This document shows positions 43,724-52,462 of a stretch of DNA of 64,000 nt, in pieces; the first letter of the stretch is position 1, and the number at the start of each line of letters is the position of its first letter. A model generated the notes under the pieces. It ran no database searches, was not told the DNA's origin, and was given only the letters and a program-made list of their open reading frames with translations. Both the position numbers and the translations under genes were made by a program. The stretch comes from Humibacter ginsenosidimutans (GTDB lineage Bacteria > Actinomycetota > Actinomycetes > Actinomycetales > Microbacteriaceae), in contig NZ_CP042305.1 in assembly GCF_007859675.1 (NCBI RefSeq), positions 2,294,001 through 2,358,000 of the forward strand. Direction: 5' to 3'.

Positions 43724-43980
43724 CAGCAGGCAAGCCATCAGCCCGCAGCGGGATCCCCTTTGGAGAGATTGCACGCACTCGACTGCGGACCCGTGTCGTG
43801 CCGATTCCGTGACCGATGCCGGAATCGATGCCTCACCGACACCTGTCGTGGAATCCGACACTTCGACGGGAGACATACACAAAGCACGTCGTCTCGCGTG
43901 CTTCGTGGGCGCGAAGATTCGGCACCGTCTCGTCCACGTCGTGGGGCTCCGCGTCCCGCCTCTTCGATAGCGTCGAGCCC

Positions 43981-44805
43981 ATGACTCTCTGGATCTGCGC
44001 CACCTGCGGCGTCGAGCACGCCGACACCGAGCAACCTCCCGCCGAGTGCGCCATCTGCAGCGACGAACGGCAGTGGGTGCCGCGCACCGGGCAGGCGTGG
44101 ACGACAGCGGACCGGCTGCGCGAGCGAGACATCCACGTCGCCCTGCACGAGGTGGAGCCCGGGCTCATCGCGGTGACGAGCACGCCGGAGGTGGGCATCG
44201 GACAGCAGTGCATGCTGGTCGTCACGCCGGCGGGCAACCTGCTGTTCGACCCGATCGGCTACGTCGACGCGGATGCCGCGACCCGCGTGCTCGAACACGG
44301 GCCGGTGATCGCCGTGGCCGCGAGCCACCCGCACATGTACGGAGCACAGGTGTCGTGGGCACACGCGCTCGGGGAGGTTCCCGTACTGGTCAATGAGGCC
44401 GACGAACAGTGGGTGAGGCGGCCGGATGTCCTCGTGCGCACCTTCGGCGGCACGCTCGAGCTCGCGCCCGGGCTGGTGCTGCACACGCTGGGCGGCCACT
44501 TCCCGGGGAGCACCGCCGCCCTCTGGGACGCCGGCGCCGACGGCAAGGGCGTGCTGCTGGCGGGCGACGCGATCTTCCCGAACCCGAACGGGGCATCCGT
44601 GTCATTCATGCGCAGCTATCCGAACCTGCTGCCGCTGTCGCCGACGGCCGTCGAGCGCGTCGTCGCACGAGCGCTCTCCCTGCGGTTCGACCGGCTCTAC
44701 AACAACTTCGGACGCAGCGTGCCCGAGGATGCGCACGCCGTCGTTCGCGCCTCGGCCGACCGCTACATCGCGTGGGTGAGCGGGGAGCGTGACGACCTGA
44801 CCTGA
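43981..44805 (+). CDS. Metallo-beta-lactamase-fold protein with N-terminal zinc-ribbon
   Basis: 274 residues. The first 35 residues hold two Cys pairs, WICATCGVEH and CAICSDERQW, like a rubredoxin-type zinc ribbon. The MBL fold then shows LFDPIGYVD, the metal His region AVAASHPHMYG, TLGGHFPGSTAALWD with a further ligand His, and LLAGDAIFPN with a ligand Asp. The HxHxDH core is reduced to SHPHMYG, so metal content may be mononuclear. Similar proteins are common in actinobacteria without known substrate. Convergent with recQ. Confidence 0.85.
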   Translation: MTLWICATCGVEHADTEQPPAECAICSDERQWVPRTGQAWTTADRLRERDIHVALHEVEPGLIAVTSTPEVGIGQQCMLVVTPAGNLLFDPIGYVDADAATRVLEHGPVIAVAASHPHMYGAQVSWAHALGEVPVLVNEADEQWVRRPDVLVRTFGGTLELAPGLVLHTLGGHFPGSTAALWDAGADGKGVLLAGDAIFPNPNGASVSFMRSYPNLLPLSPTAVERVVARALSLRFDRLYNNFGRSVPEDAHAVVRASADRYIAWVSGERDDLT

Positions 44806-44816
44806 AGACTCCGCCG

Positions 44817-46932
44817 TCAGGGGGTGGCCGCGACCACCGCGAGCACCTCGTCGCCGTAGGTCTCGAGCTTCTTCGCGCCGACGCCCGAGATCTGAGCCAG
44901 TTCGTCGAGCGTCGACGGCCGACTCGATGCCACCCCGCGCAGCGTGGCATCGCCGAACACGATGTACGCGGGCACGCCCTGCTGCTTGGCCTGCTCGGCG
45001 CGCCAGGCCCGCAGCGCCTCGAAGAGGGGATGCGCGGCATCCGGCAACTCGGCGACGCTCGCCTTCGCGGCTCGCGATCGGGATGCGCGCTCTGGCCGAT
45101 CCGGCTGCTGGCGCAGCAGCACCTGCCGTGAGCCGCTCAACACGTCGGCGCTCTCCGGAGTGATGGCGAGCGTGCCGTATCCGTCGTCGTTCACCTGAAG
45201 CAGTCCGAGCGCGAGCAGCTGCCGTACGACACCGCGCCACTGCTGCTCGCTGAGGTCGTCGCCGATGCCCCACGTGCTCAGCGCGTCGTGGCCGTACTGG
45301 TCGACGCGCGGGGTGCGCTTGCCTCGCACGATGTCGATGAGGTGCCCCGCGCCGAACCGCTGATTGCGCTCGCGCTTCAGCCGTACCACGGTGGAGAGCA
45401 GCTTCTGCGCCGGCACCGTGCCGTCCCAGGTCTGCGGCGGGTTCAGACAGGTGTCGCAGTTGCCGCATGGCGTGGATGCCTGCCCGAAGTACTGCAGCAG
45501 GTTCTGCCGCCTGCACTCCACCGTCTCGCACAAGGCGAGCATCGCGTCCAGATGGGCCGACTGTCTGCGCCGGTGCGCGAGATCGCCTGGCGACTGCTCG
45601 ATCATGCGGCGTTGCTGCACCACGTCTTGCAGGCCGTAGGCGAGCCAGGCCACGGCGGGCTCGCCGTCGCGTCCCGCGCGACCGGTCTCCTGGTAGTAGC
45701 CCTCGACCGACTTGGGGAGGTCGACGTGCGCCACGAAACGGACATCGGGCTTGTCGATGCCCATGCCGAACGCGATCGTCGCCACGATGACGACGCCGTC
45801 GTCGCGCAAGAAGCGGGATTGCGTGCTGGCGCGCGTGGCGGCATCCAGACCTGCGTGATACGGCATGGCGTCGATGCCCTGTGCGCGCAGGGAACTCCGC
45901 CGTCTGCTCGACGGTGTTGCGGCTCAGCGCGTAGACGATGCCGGAGACGGGTGCTGCGGCCGACACGGGTGAGTCTTCGTCTCGCTGCGCTCGCTCAGGG
46001 AGCGGGGTGCCGAACTCCGTCTTGATGAACGAGACCAGCTGGCGCCGCACCTCGTTCTTCTCCACGATGCGGTACTGGATGTTGGGCCGGTCGAAGCTGG
46101 CCACGAAGTGCTGGGCGTCGCCCAGCCTCAGGCGTTCGGTGATCTCGCGGTGCGTGGCCTCGGTCGCCGTCGCGGTGAGCGCGATGCGCGGAACGTCGGG
46201 CCAGCGCTCGGCGAGCTCGGAGAGCCCGAGGTAATCGGGACGGAAGTCGTGTCCCCACTGCGACACGCAGTGCGCCTCGTCGATGGCGAACAGCGCGATG
46301 CGGCCCCGGGCGAGCATGCGTTTCGTGGCCTCGGACGACAGCCGCTCCGGTGCGACGTAAAGCAGGTCGAGCTCGCCGCGCAGGTAGGCGCGTTCGACGG
46401 ATGCCCGAGTGGCGGCATCCTGGGTCGAGTTCAGGTAGGCGGCGCGCACGCCGACCGCGTTCAACGCGTCGACCTGATCATGCATCAGCGCGATCAGCGG
46501 GGAGACGACGATGCCGGTGCCCTCGCGCACGATGGACGGGATCTGGTAGCAGAGGCTCTTGCCTCCGCCGGTCGGCATGAGCACGACCGCGTCACCGCCC
46601 GCGATCAGCCGGTCGATCACCGCGGCCTGATCGCCGCGGAATCCGTCGTAGCCCCACACGGTGCGCAACACGTCGAGGGGGTCGGCGCCGACCATGCGCC
46701 GAACGGAAGCCTGCTCCAGCGCCGCCTCGAAGGCATCCGGCGCCGAGTCGCTCGGCCGCGACCCCGTCTCACCGGGATCGACGGTGGCCGTCGTCGTGCC
46801 GGCAGGCATCGGATCGATGGGAACGGAGCCGGCGCCGAGGAACTCCGGACCGTAGTCGTCGTCGGGGGGCATGAGACCGTCAAGGTCCCAGGGCTCGGGA
46901 TCGGGCGCGGCGGGATCGAACGGCTCGGACAT
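44817..46932 (-). pseudogene. recQ: RecQ ATP-dependent DNA helicase, split by a +1 frameshift
   Basis: 3'-5' helicase of recombination repair. From ATG 46932 the first frame has LMPTGGGKSLCYQIPSIVRE (Walker A), LFAIDEAHCVSQWGHDFRPD (DEAH box) and [17 protein letters not shown]. The next frame goes on from [20 protein letters not shown], with [35 protein letters not shown], the zinc-binding [12 protein letters not shown], an RQC domain and a C-terminal HRDC domain. One extra base in GGG at 45890-45892 (plus strand) explains the break; correction gives about 704 residues with all motifs. An assembly error is the simpler reading, since all else is well kept. Confidence 0.88.
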
Positions 46933-46938
46933 GCTCAC

Positions 46939-47259
46939 CGGTCAAGGCTAACGAGCACACCCGACGCCGCCAGCAGACCGCCTGCGACTGTGAGCGATCG
47001 CCGCGCGACGCATCCTCGGGAGGGAGAGCCATGCCCACAGCGAAGGGTTCCCGTCCGGCAGCGCATACCCCGGAGGGGAAGGGCCCACACCACTCGCCAC
47101 GACTACGCTGGAGGAGGTTCGGCTCGGCCCCACGGCAGACTCGAACCGATCATTCGTACGACGGCTCCTGCCACGAACCCGAGCGACGCCTCCGTGCTCG
47201 TGTTCCGGACGGCAGCGTCGTGCGACCCGGACGCATGACAGACGCGAGAGGCTCCAGCG
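46939..47259. other. Non-coding spacer of about 320 bases
   Basis: Lies between recQ and the copper-related genes, so it should hold both promoters. A GGAGGGAGAGCC-ATG start exists at 47031, but the frame behind it is Arg/Pro-rich and overlaps the next gene. Nothing further is seen. Confidence 0.4.
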
Positions 47260-47871
47260 ATGACGGCACGCGGCATCCGCACGGTGCGGGGCACCGCTGC
47301 CGCGTCGTTCGCCGTGTTCGTCGCCGCGCTCTTCCACGACGCGGCCGGCGGCGGACTTCCGTCGGCGCTCGGTGTCACGCTGTCGCTCGCCTTCGCCGTG
47401 CCACTCTGCATCGTGCTGGCCGGACGCCGGATCGCGCTGTGGCGGCAGGCCGTCAGCGTGGCGATCAGCCAGGTGCTGCTGCACCTCATGTTCGGGCTGG
47501 GATCGTCGGCATCCGGTGTCACGGTGAACGCGCCCTCCGGCCACACCGGCATGATTCACGCCGACATGCACGTGCAGCTGACGGCGGGGCATGCGATGGC
47601 CATGCACGACGACGACGCGTCGATGTACCTGGCGCACGCCGCGGCGGCGCTCGTGACCGTCGTCGCCCTCCGGTACGGCGAACGCACGCTGCAGGCACTC
47701 GCCGAATTCACCGCTCTTCTCGTGACCGCGATCACGCGCGTCCGTCCCGTCGCGCTCGAGGCGTCGGCCCGGATGCCCGTGCAGACCCGGCCGGTCACGC
47801 TCGCGACCCCGACGCGTGTGCTCGGGGCGCTGCGCCACAGAGGACCGCCGGCGGCCGCCTTCCCGGCCTGA
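47260..47871 (+). CDS. Met/His-rich membrane protein of the copper cluster
   Basis: 203 residues with four helices, among them ASFAVFVAALFHDAAGGGLP, LGVTLSLAFAVPLCIVLAGR, AISQVLLHLMFGLGSSASGV and AHAAAALVTVVALRYGERTL. The outer loop is a Met/His run, GHTGMIHADMHVQLTAGHAM followed by AMHDDDASMYLAHA, typical of extracytoplasmic copper-binding segments. Family not recognised. It precedes YcnI and CopC genes on the same strand, both copper proteins, so a role in copper uptake or tolerance is inferred from context and composition. Confidence 0.7.
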   Translation: MTARGIRTVRGTAAASFAVFVAALFHDAAGGGLPSALGVTLSLAFAVPLCIVLAGRRIALWRQAVSVAISQVLLHLMFGLGSSASGVTVNAPSGHTGMIHADMHVQLTAGHAMAMHDDDASMYLAHAAAALVTVVALRYGERTLQALAEFTALLVTAITRVRPVALEASARMPVQTRPVTLATPTRVLGALRHRGPPAAAFPA

Positions 47872-48054
47872 CCCACGGCATCCCTCACCGGCGACCGTGC
47901 GCACCACCGACCTTTCGGCGCGCACGGCGCGCTTCTCGACGGGTGCAGGTGGAGGCACGGCCGCCCCGTAGCGGTGCATTCGTGTGCCCGCTTCCTCACA
48001 CCCGACCACCCGTCGCGGCATCTGCGCGCGCGGGAAGACAAAGAAGAAGCCCAG

Positions 48055-48842
48055 ATGAAATCCAGAAAGTTCCTCGTCGGCGCAGCAGCGGTCTTGGCGA
48101 CGGCGGCGCTCGCGTTGAGCGCCCCGCTCGTCGCGAGCGCGCATGTGCGCGTCGACCCCGATCAAGCGTCACCAGGCGGCTACACCGTTCTGACGTTCCG
48201 CGTGCCGAACGAGTCGGCCACAGCAGGCACCGTCAAGCTCGAGGTCGACTTTCCGACCGACACCCCCTTCACTTCGCTCTCGTACCAGCCCTTGGCCGGG
48301 TGGTCCGCCGTGATCACCACCTCGAAGCTGCCGAAGCCGGTGACGATCTCCGGCGCGACGGTGACGGAGGCGCCGACGAAGATCGTGTGGACCGCCGACC
48401 CCGGAGTGCAGATCACGTCGGGCCAGTTCCAGCAGTTCAGCGTCTCGGCGGGCATCGTGCCCGACACCGGGAGCATCATGATGCCGGCGACGCAGACCTA
48501 CTCCGACGGCACCGTCGTGAAGTGGGACCAGCCGACACCGGCGTCGGGAGACGAGCCGGAGCATCCCGCGCCGACCCTTTACATCGATGACGCCCCGCCG
48601 AGCAGTTCGACGCCCACCATCGTGAGCAGCACGACGACGGCGACGCCGAACGCGCAGGGCGCATCGAGCACGGATGCCGTCGCGCTCGGCATCGGGATCG
48701 CCGGCATCGCGCTCGCGGCGATCGCGCTCGTGACCGCCGTGCTCGCCCTGACCCGGCGCAGCGGTCCGCGCACGGCGCCGGCTTCCCCGGCGGCGAGGCG
48801 CCGACCGGGCGGAACGACGGAGGGGACGGCGAACACCGATGA
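48055..48842 (+). CDS. ycnI: YcnI family copper-binding protein (DUF1775), 3' end disturbed
   Basis: Secreted, membrane-anchored copper protein. Signal peptide KFLVGAAAVLATAALALSAP ends SA-H, so the mature protein starts with His, the known Cu(II) ligand, in HVRVDPDQASPGGYTVLTFR. TSLSYQPLAGWSAVITTSKL and IVWTADPGVQITSGQFQQFS follow, and a C-terminal helix, ALGIGIAGIALAAIALVTAV. After RSGPRTAPAS the frame stays open to 49596, right through copC, which is not credible. A TGA at 48840-48842, overlapping the copC ATG, would end the gene after a one-base loss between about 48740 and 48840. I give that end. Confidence 0.75.
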
Positions 48843-49540
48843 GTCGAACGGAACGAGCGCGGCCGGCCTCGCGCGTGACGTCCGAGAGCGGGACACGTAT
48901 CGGGCGGAAGCGTCGGGCCGCACGCACGACACGCCTCGGCATCGCCTCGCTCGCCGCCGTGGTCGGCATCGTCGCGTCGGCCGCGATCGGCGTGCTCACG
49001 GCCGCTCCGGCCAACGCCCACGACTATCTCGTCGACAGCTCGCCCAAGGCGGGTTCCGTGCAGACGACGCCGATCCATTCGGTGCGGCTCACGTTCGACG
49101 ACGTGGTGCTGAGCCTGTCGAAGACCGGGCCGTCGGCACTGCTGCAGGTGACCGGACCCAACGGTGCGAGCACGCACTTCGAGACCGGATGCCCCACCGT
49201 GAGCGATCGCAACGTGACGGCTCCCGTCGACCTCGGCGGCCCGGGCACGTATCGCGCCACCTGGCAGATCGTGTCGGCAGACGGTCACGTGGTCTCGGAC
49301 TCGATCGAGTTCACGTACAAGCCGCCTGCGGGCACGAAGGAGTCGGCGGGATCGACGGCGAGCGCCTGCAAGGGCGCCGCTGCCACCGCCGCACCGGCCG
49401 CGACTGCGGGAACGGCACAGGGCACGGTGAACTCCGGCGCCCTGGTGATCGTCGTGGTGATCGTCGCGGCGATCGTGGTGCTCGCGCTCATCGCGGTGCT
49501 CGTGATCGTGCTGACCAGGCGGCGCGGGAAGTCGGAGTAG
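48839..49540 (+). CDS. copC: CopC-domain copper resistance protein
   Basis: 233 residues: a basic N-terminus, signal helix GIASLAAVVGIVASAAIGVL ending ANA-H, the CopC beta-sandwich (HDYLVDSSPKAGSVQTTPIH, VRLTFDDVVLSLSKTGPSAL, TWQIVSADGHVVSDSIEFTY), a Ala/Thr/Ser linker and a C-terminal membrane helix, ALVIVVVIVAAIVVLALIAV. The mature N-terminal His and the DGH motif are the expected copper ligands. Third gene of the copper unit, translationally coupled to ycnI (ATGA). A CopD partner is not in this window. Confidence 0.9.
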   Translation: MSRTERARPASRVTSESGTRIGRKRRAARTTRLGIASLAAVVGIVASAAIGVLTAAPANAHDYLVDSSPKAGSVQTTPIHSVRLTFDDVVLSLSKTGPSALLQVTGPNGASTHFETGCPTVSDRNVTAPVDLGGPGTYRATWQIVSADGHVVSDSIEFTYKPPAGTKESAGSTASACKGAAATAAPAATAGTAQGTVNSGALVIVVVIVAAIVVLALIAVLVIVLTRRRGKSE

Positions 49541-49551
49541 CGAGCGATGCC

Positions 49552-49594
49552 AGACGGCTCCGGGCGGACCAGTTCTGGGCGCCCGGAGCCGTCT
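49552..49594. terminator. Bidirectional terminator hairpin after copC
   Basis: AGACGGCTCCGGGCG (49552-49566) pairs perfectly over 15 bases with 49580-49594 around a 13-base loop. It lies between copC and the convergent reductase gene, whose stop it touches. T tracts are absent, so strength rests on the stem. Confidence 0.7.
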
Positions 49595-50135
49595 AACGAG
49601 CCGCGCGATAGCGGAGGAGAAGATAGCCGTCGCTCGACGTGGCGGTCCGGATCACGTCGAGCCGCGACGACGGCAGACTGTCGAGGAGGCGACGCCCGGT
49701 GCCCGCGATTCTCGGGGCGATCACAAGGCTGAGCTCATCGAGCAGACCGGCCGCGAGAAGAGCCTGCGTGATCGAGATGCTGCCGTGCACGCCGATGTCA
49801 CCGCCGCGCGCGCTCTTCAATTCGCGTGCGAATGCGATCAATTCGCCGTCGATCGCCGTGGAGTTGGCCCATGACGGCTCCAACGCCCTCGATGTGGCGA
49901 CATATTTGACCGCTTCGTTGATGAACGTCGAGAACGGTTGGATGTCACTTCCCGGCCAGAACCCGGCCCACTCGTCGTAGGTGCGGCGACCGAGGATGAC
50001 CGCGTCTTGCGTCTCGATGACCGCCGAGAGGTTCGCCTGCATCTCACCGTCCCACTCGGTGATGAATCGATCGGGATCGTCGGCCATCCCGTCGAGCGAG
50101 AGCAGCTCGTACGCAACGATCTTTCGCATCTCCAT
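49593..50135 (-). CDS. Dihydrofolate reductase family (RibD C-terminal-like) protein
   Basis: 180 residues beginning MEMRKIVAYELLSLDGMADD. The family signatures are IVAYELLSLDGMADDPD, VILGRRTYDEWAGFWP, ARGGDIGVHGSISITQALLA and LDELSLVIAPRIAGTGRRLL. NADPH-dependent reduction is expected; the substrate is unknown, and folate is unlikely. ATG 50135 is chosen on homology; the frame is open to 50387 with a sequence that looks partly protein-like, so an N-terminal extension cannot be ruled out. Convergent with copC. Confidence 0.88.
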   Translation of the reverse strand: MEMRKIVAYELLSLDGMADDPDRFITEWDGEMQANLSAVIETQDAVILGRRTYDEWAGFWPGSDIQPFSTFINEAVKYVATSRALEPSWANSTAIDGELIAFARELKSARGGDIGVHGSISITQALLAAGLLDELSLVIAPRIAGTGRRLLDSLPSSRLDVIRTATSSDGYLLLRYRAAR

Positions 50136-50422
50136 GCCTCGATTCCCATGCCGTTTCCTGGCCGGCGACGTCTCCCAGCAGGTTGCCGAGCACGAGACGG
50201 TGCTCGTAGGAGTGATATCCCCATGCCGGAACCGTGTCACCGCCGCCGAGACTGCGGTGTCGACATCGGCGCCTCTCCACGCTACCCACCGAGTGGTGCC
50301 CTTGCGACGAATTCTCAGCCGGACGCCGCCCCGATCGACAGCGAGGATGGTGCGACGCGCACCCTCGACGTTCAGCGACGAGGGCACGTCCGCAACGACC
50401 GCACGCGCGGCAGACTGGATGC

Positions 50423-51109
50423 ATGTCCACCCATCTGCTCACCGGCGCCACCTCGGGCATCGGCGCCGCCCTCGCACGCGCCCTGCACGACCGCGGCGAC
50501 CATCTCGTGCTCGTGGTCCGCAACGACGGCCGTGCGGCGCAGCTCTCGGAACGGTATCCGGGAGCGACCACGCTGGTGGGCGATCTGGAGCGGCCGGAGT
50601 CGCTGGCGGCATCCATCGGCGAGAGGATGCCCGCCCGCCTCGACTCGCTGCTGCACGTCGCCGGGGTGGTCGACCTCGGCTCCGTGGCGGAGCTGTCAGC
50701 GCGGCTGTGGCGTCAGACCCTCGCTGTGAACCTCGAGGCGCCGGCGGAGCTGACGCGACTGGCGCTGCCCGCGCTGCGCGCGGCGTCCGGTCGCGTGGTG
50801 TTCGTGAATTCGGGAGCCGGGCTCGCCGCGTCGCCGCGGTGGAGCGCGTATGCAGCGAGCAAGTTCGGGCTGCGCGCTCTCGCCGATGCGCTGCGCGCCG
50901 AGGAGCAGGCGTCCGGCGTGCGCGTGACGAGCGTGTTCCCCGGTCGCACCGCGACGCCGATGCAGCAGAAGGTGCACGAGCAGGAAGGCGCCGACTACAC
51001 CGACGACGAGTGGATTCGGCCGGAGTCGGTCGTGACGGCCGTGCTGACGGCGCTCGACCTGCCGCGCGATGCGGACCTGACCGATGTGCGGGTGCGGCCG
51101 GGAAGGTAG
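50423..51109 (+). CDS. Short-chain dehydrogenase/reductase, 228 residues
   Basis: Classical SDR: MSTHLLTGATSGIGAALARA (cofactor), LLHVAGVVDLGSVAELSARL, the catalytic Ser in FVNSGAGLAASPRWSAYAAS with Tyr-x3-Lys in YAASKFG, and SVFPGRTATPMQQKVHE. Intact and short. The substrate is unknown. ATG 50423 gives the known start; upstream frame is open. It runs convergent with the quinone-oxidoreductase-type gene. Confidence 0.88.
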   Translation: MSTHLLTGATSGIGAALARALHDRGDHLVLVVRNDGRAAQLSERYPGATTLVGDLERPESLAASIGERMPARLDSLLHVAGVVDLGSVAELSARLWRQTLAVNLEAPAELTRLALPALRAASGRVVFVNSGAGLAASPRWSAYAASKFGLRALADALRAEEQASGVRVTSVFPGRTATPMQQKVHEQEGADYTDDEWIRPESVVTAVLTALDLPRDADLTDVRVRPGR

Positions 51110-51145
51110 TGGCTGAGGCAGCTTGTTGCCGCGGTGTGCCGCGGG

Positions 51146-52048
51146 TCAGCCGACAGTGAGGACGAGCTTTCCCCGCACGACGTTGCTCTCTCCCGCACGA
51201 TGCGCCTCTGCGATGTCGTCGAGTGGGAACGTCTTGCCGACCGGGATGCGGAAGCGACCCTCGTCGATCAGACGCGTCGCCAGCGCGATCGCGTAGTCGG
51301 CGCGGCCGTCGCCGCCGCTGCTGAAGTGCACGCCGTACTGCCTGGCACCGGCGACGTCGGCGATCGTGACCACGTTCTCGGCACCGCCGGCGAGATCGAT
51401 CAGTTCCGGCAGGACACCGCTCCCGGCGACATCCAGGGCGCTGTCCACGCCCTCCGGTGCGATCGCACGGACACGCTCGACCATCCCCTCGCCGTATGCG
51501 ACGGGCTCCGCGCCCAGGCTGCGGAGGTAGTCGTGGGTGGCCGGGCTGGCCGTTCCGATGACGCGCGCGCCGCGCGCGACCGCGAACTGCACGGCTGCAC
51601 TGCCGATGCTCCCCGATGCACCGTTGATCAGAATCGTGACGTCGCGGGCGACGCCGAGCTGATCGAGTGCGCGTGCGGCAGTCTCCACGGTCGACGGCAG
51701 CGCCGCTGCGCCGACGAAGTCCAGCGAGTCCGGGATCGGCACCCAGGTCGAGAGAACGGCGTACTCGGCCTGAGCCGCCCCGCCCCCGCCCATCCCGACC
51801 ACGGCGTCACCGAGTCGCGTGCCCTCGACGCCGTCGCCGATCTCGTCCACGACGCCCGCCGCCTCATAGCCCAGCGTCTGCGGGAGGCCCTCGTCCATCT
51901 GCCCTGAGCGCTTCTTCCAGTCGCTGGCATTCACGCCCGCGGCCCGAACGCGCACGCGAACCTCGCCCGGCCCGGCGTGCGGCTCGGGCAGGTTCACGAT
52001 CTCGAGCACCTCCGGACCGCCGAATCGACTGAACTGTGCTGCCTTCAT
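51146..52048 (-). CDS. NADP-dependent oxidoreductase, zinc-free MDR (quinone reductase) type
   Basis: 300 residues of the medium-chain dehydrogenase/reductase superfamily without structural zinc Cys residues. N-terminal MKAAQFSRFGGPEVLEIVNL, GVNASDWKKRSGQ, TLGYEAAGVVDEIGDGVEGT, and the cofactor fold in TILINGASGSIGSAAVQFAV. C-terminal ARGARVIGTASPATHDYLRS and KTFPLDDIAEAHRAGESNVV are typical. Reduces quinones or enones with NADPH. GGGAGTTCC precedes ATG 52048. Single gene. Confidence 0.9.
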   Translation of the reverse strand: MKAAQFSRFGGPEVLEIVNLPEPHAGPGEVRVRVRAAGVNASDWKKRSGQMDEGLPQTLGYEAAGVVDEIGDGVEGTRLGDAVVGMGGGGAAQAEYAVLSTWVPIPDSLDFVGAAALPSTVETAARALDQLGVARDVTILINGASGSIGSAAVQFAVARGARVIGTASPATHDYLRSLGAEPVAYGEGMVERVRAIAPEGVDSALDVAGSGVLPELIDLAGGAENVVTIADVAGARQYGVHFSSGGDGRADYAIALATRLIDEGRFRIPVGKTFPLDDIAEAHRAGESNVVRGKLVLTVG

Positions 52049-52414
52049 CGTGGAACTCCCTTCATTGCGTCGGCGATCATTCCCGAACGGTCGTCGAGAG
52101 AGGATCCGCACTCCCGCAGGGGCCATGGGCGTTCGTCGCCGCCGAAGCACTCGCCGATTCCGGGTCGAACGGGGCCGCAGAATCGTCTCGGTCAACGCAC
52201 ACTCCTCGACATCGTCGAAGTGGCGGACCGCTCAGCCCACGTGTCGCCACGCATCCGCTCCCGGATCCGCGTTTTTCCCTCACCGACAACCGTACCGCCG
52301 GAACGACGGTTCGCGACATCGCGGTCGCTTGCCCGGTGGCCTTCGCCCTTCGACTCGCTGCACTCGCCCAGGGAGCAGGGCGGAAGGTTCGCCCGTCGAA
52401 CTTTCGGACTATAT
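52049..52414. other. Non-coding spacer between divergent oxidoreductase and exporter genes
   Basis: About 370 bases. Frames here are Arg/Ser/Pro-rich and unconvincing. The right end leads into the MarR-type operator at 52415; no other signal is clear. Confidence 0.4.
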
Positions 52415-52432
52415 TTGCTTCTCGGCAAGCAA
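52415..52432 (+). promoter_or_regulatory. MarR-type operator candidate before the EmrB-like exporter
   Basis: TTGCTT-CTCGGC-AAGCAA, a perfect 6-base dyad 31 bases before the exporter start, in an AT-rich stretch (ACTATATTTGC). It has the size and TTGCnnnnnnnnGCAA form typical of MarR sites; the cognate regulator would be the gene at 54355. Confidence 0.6.
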
Positions 52433-52462
52433 CTAGTTCTGTCGTAACGCATCTGGAGTTCT

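Noticed and set aside
47031..48590. 519-codon frame with a good ribosome site at 47031
   Set aside because: Arg/Pro-rich product overlapping the copper membrane protein and ycnI; the ribosome site is probably chance.
47974..49596. Single 540-codon YcnI-like protein spanning copC
   Set aside because: The part after the membrane helix is Arg/His-rich shadow sequence of copC; a frame disturbance is more likely.
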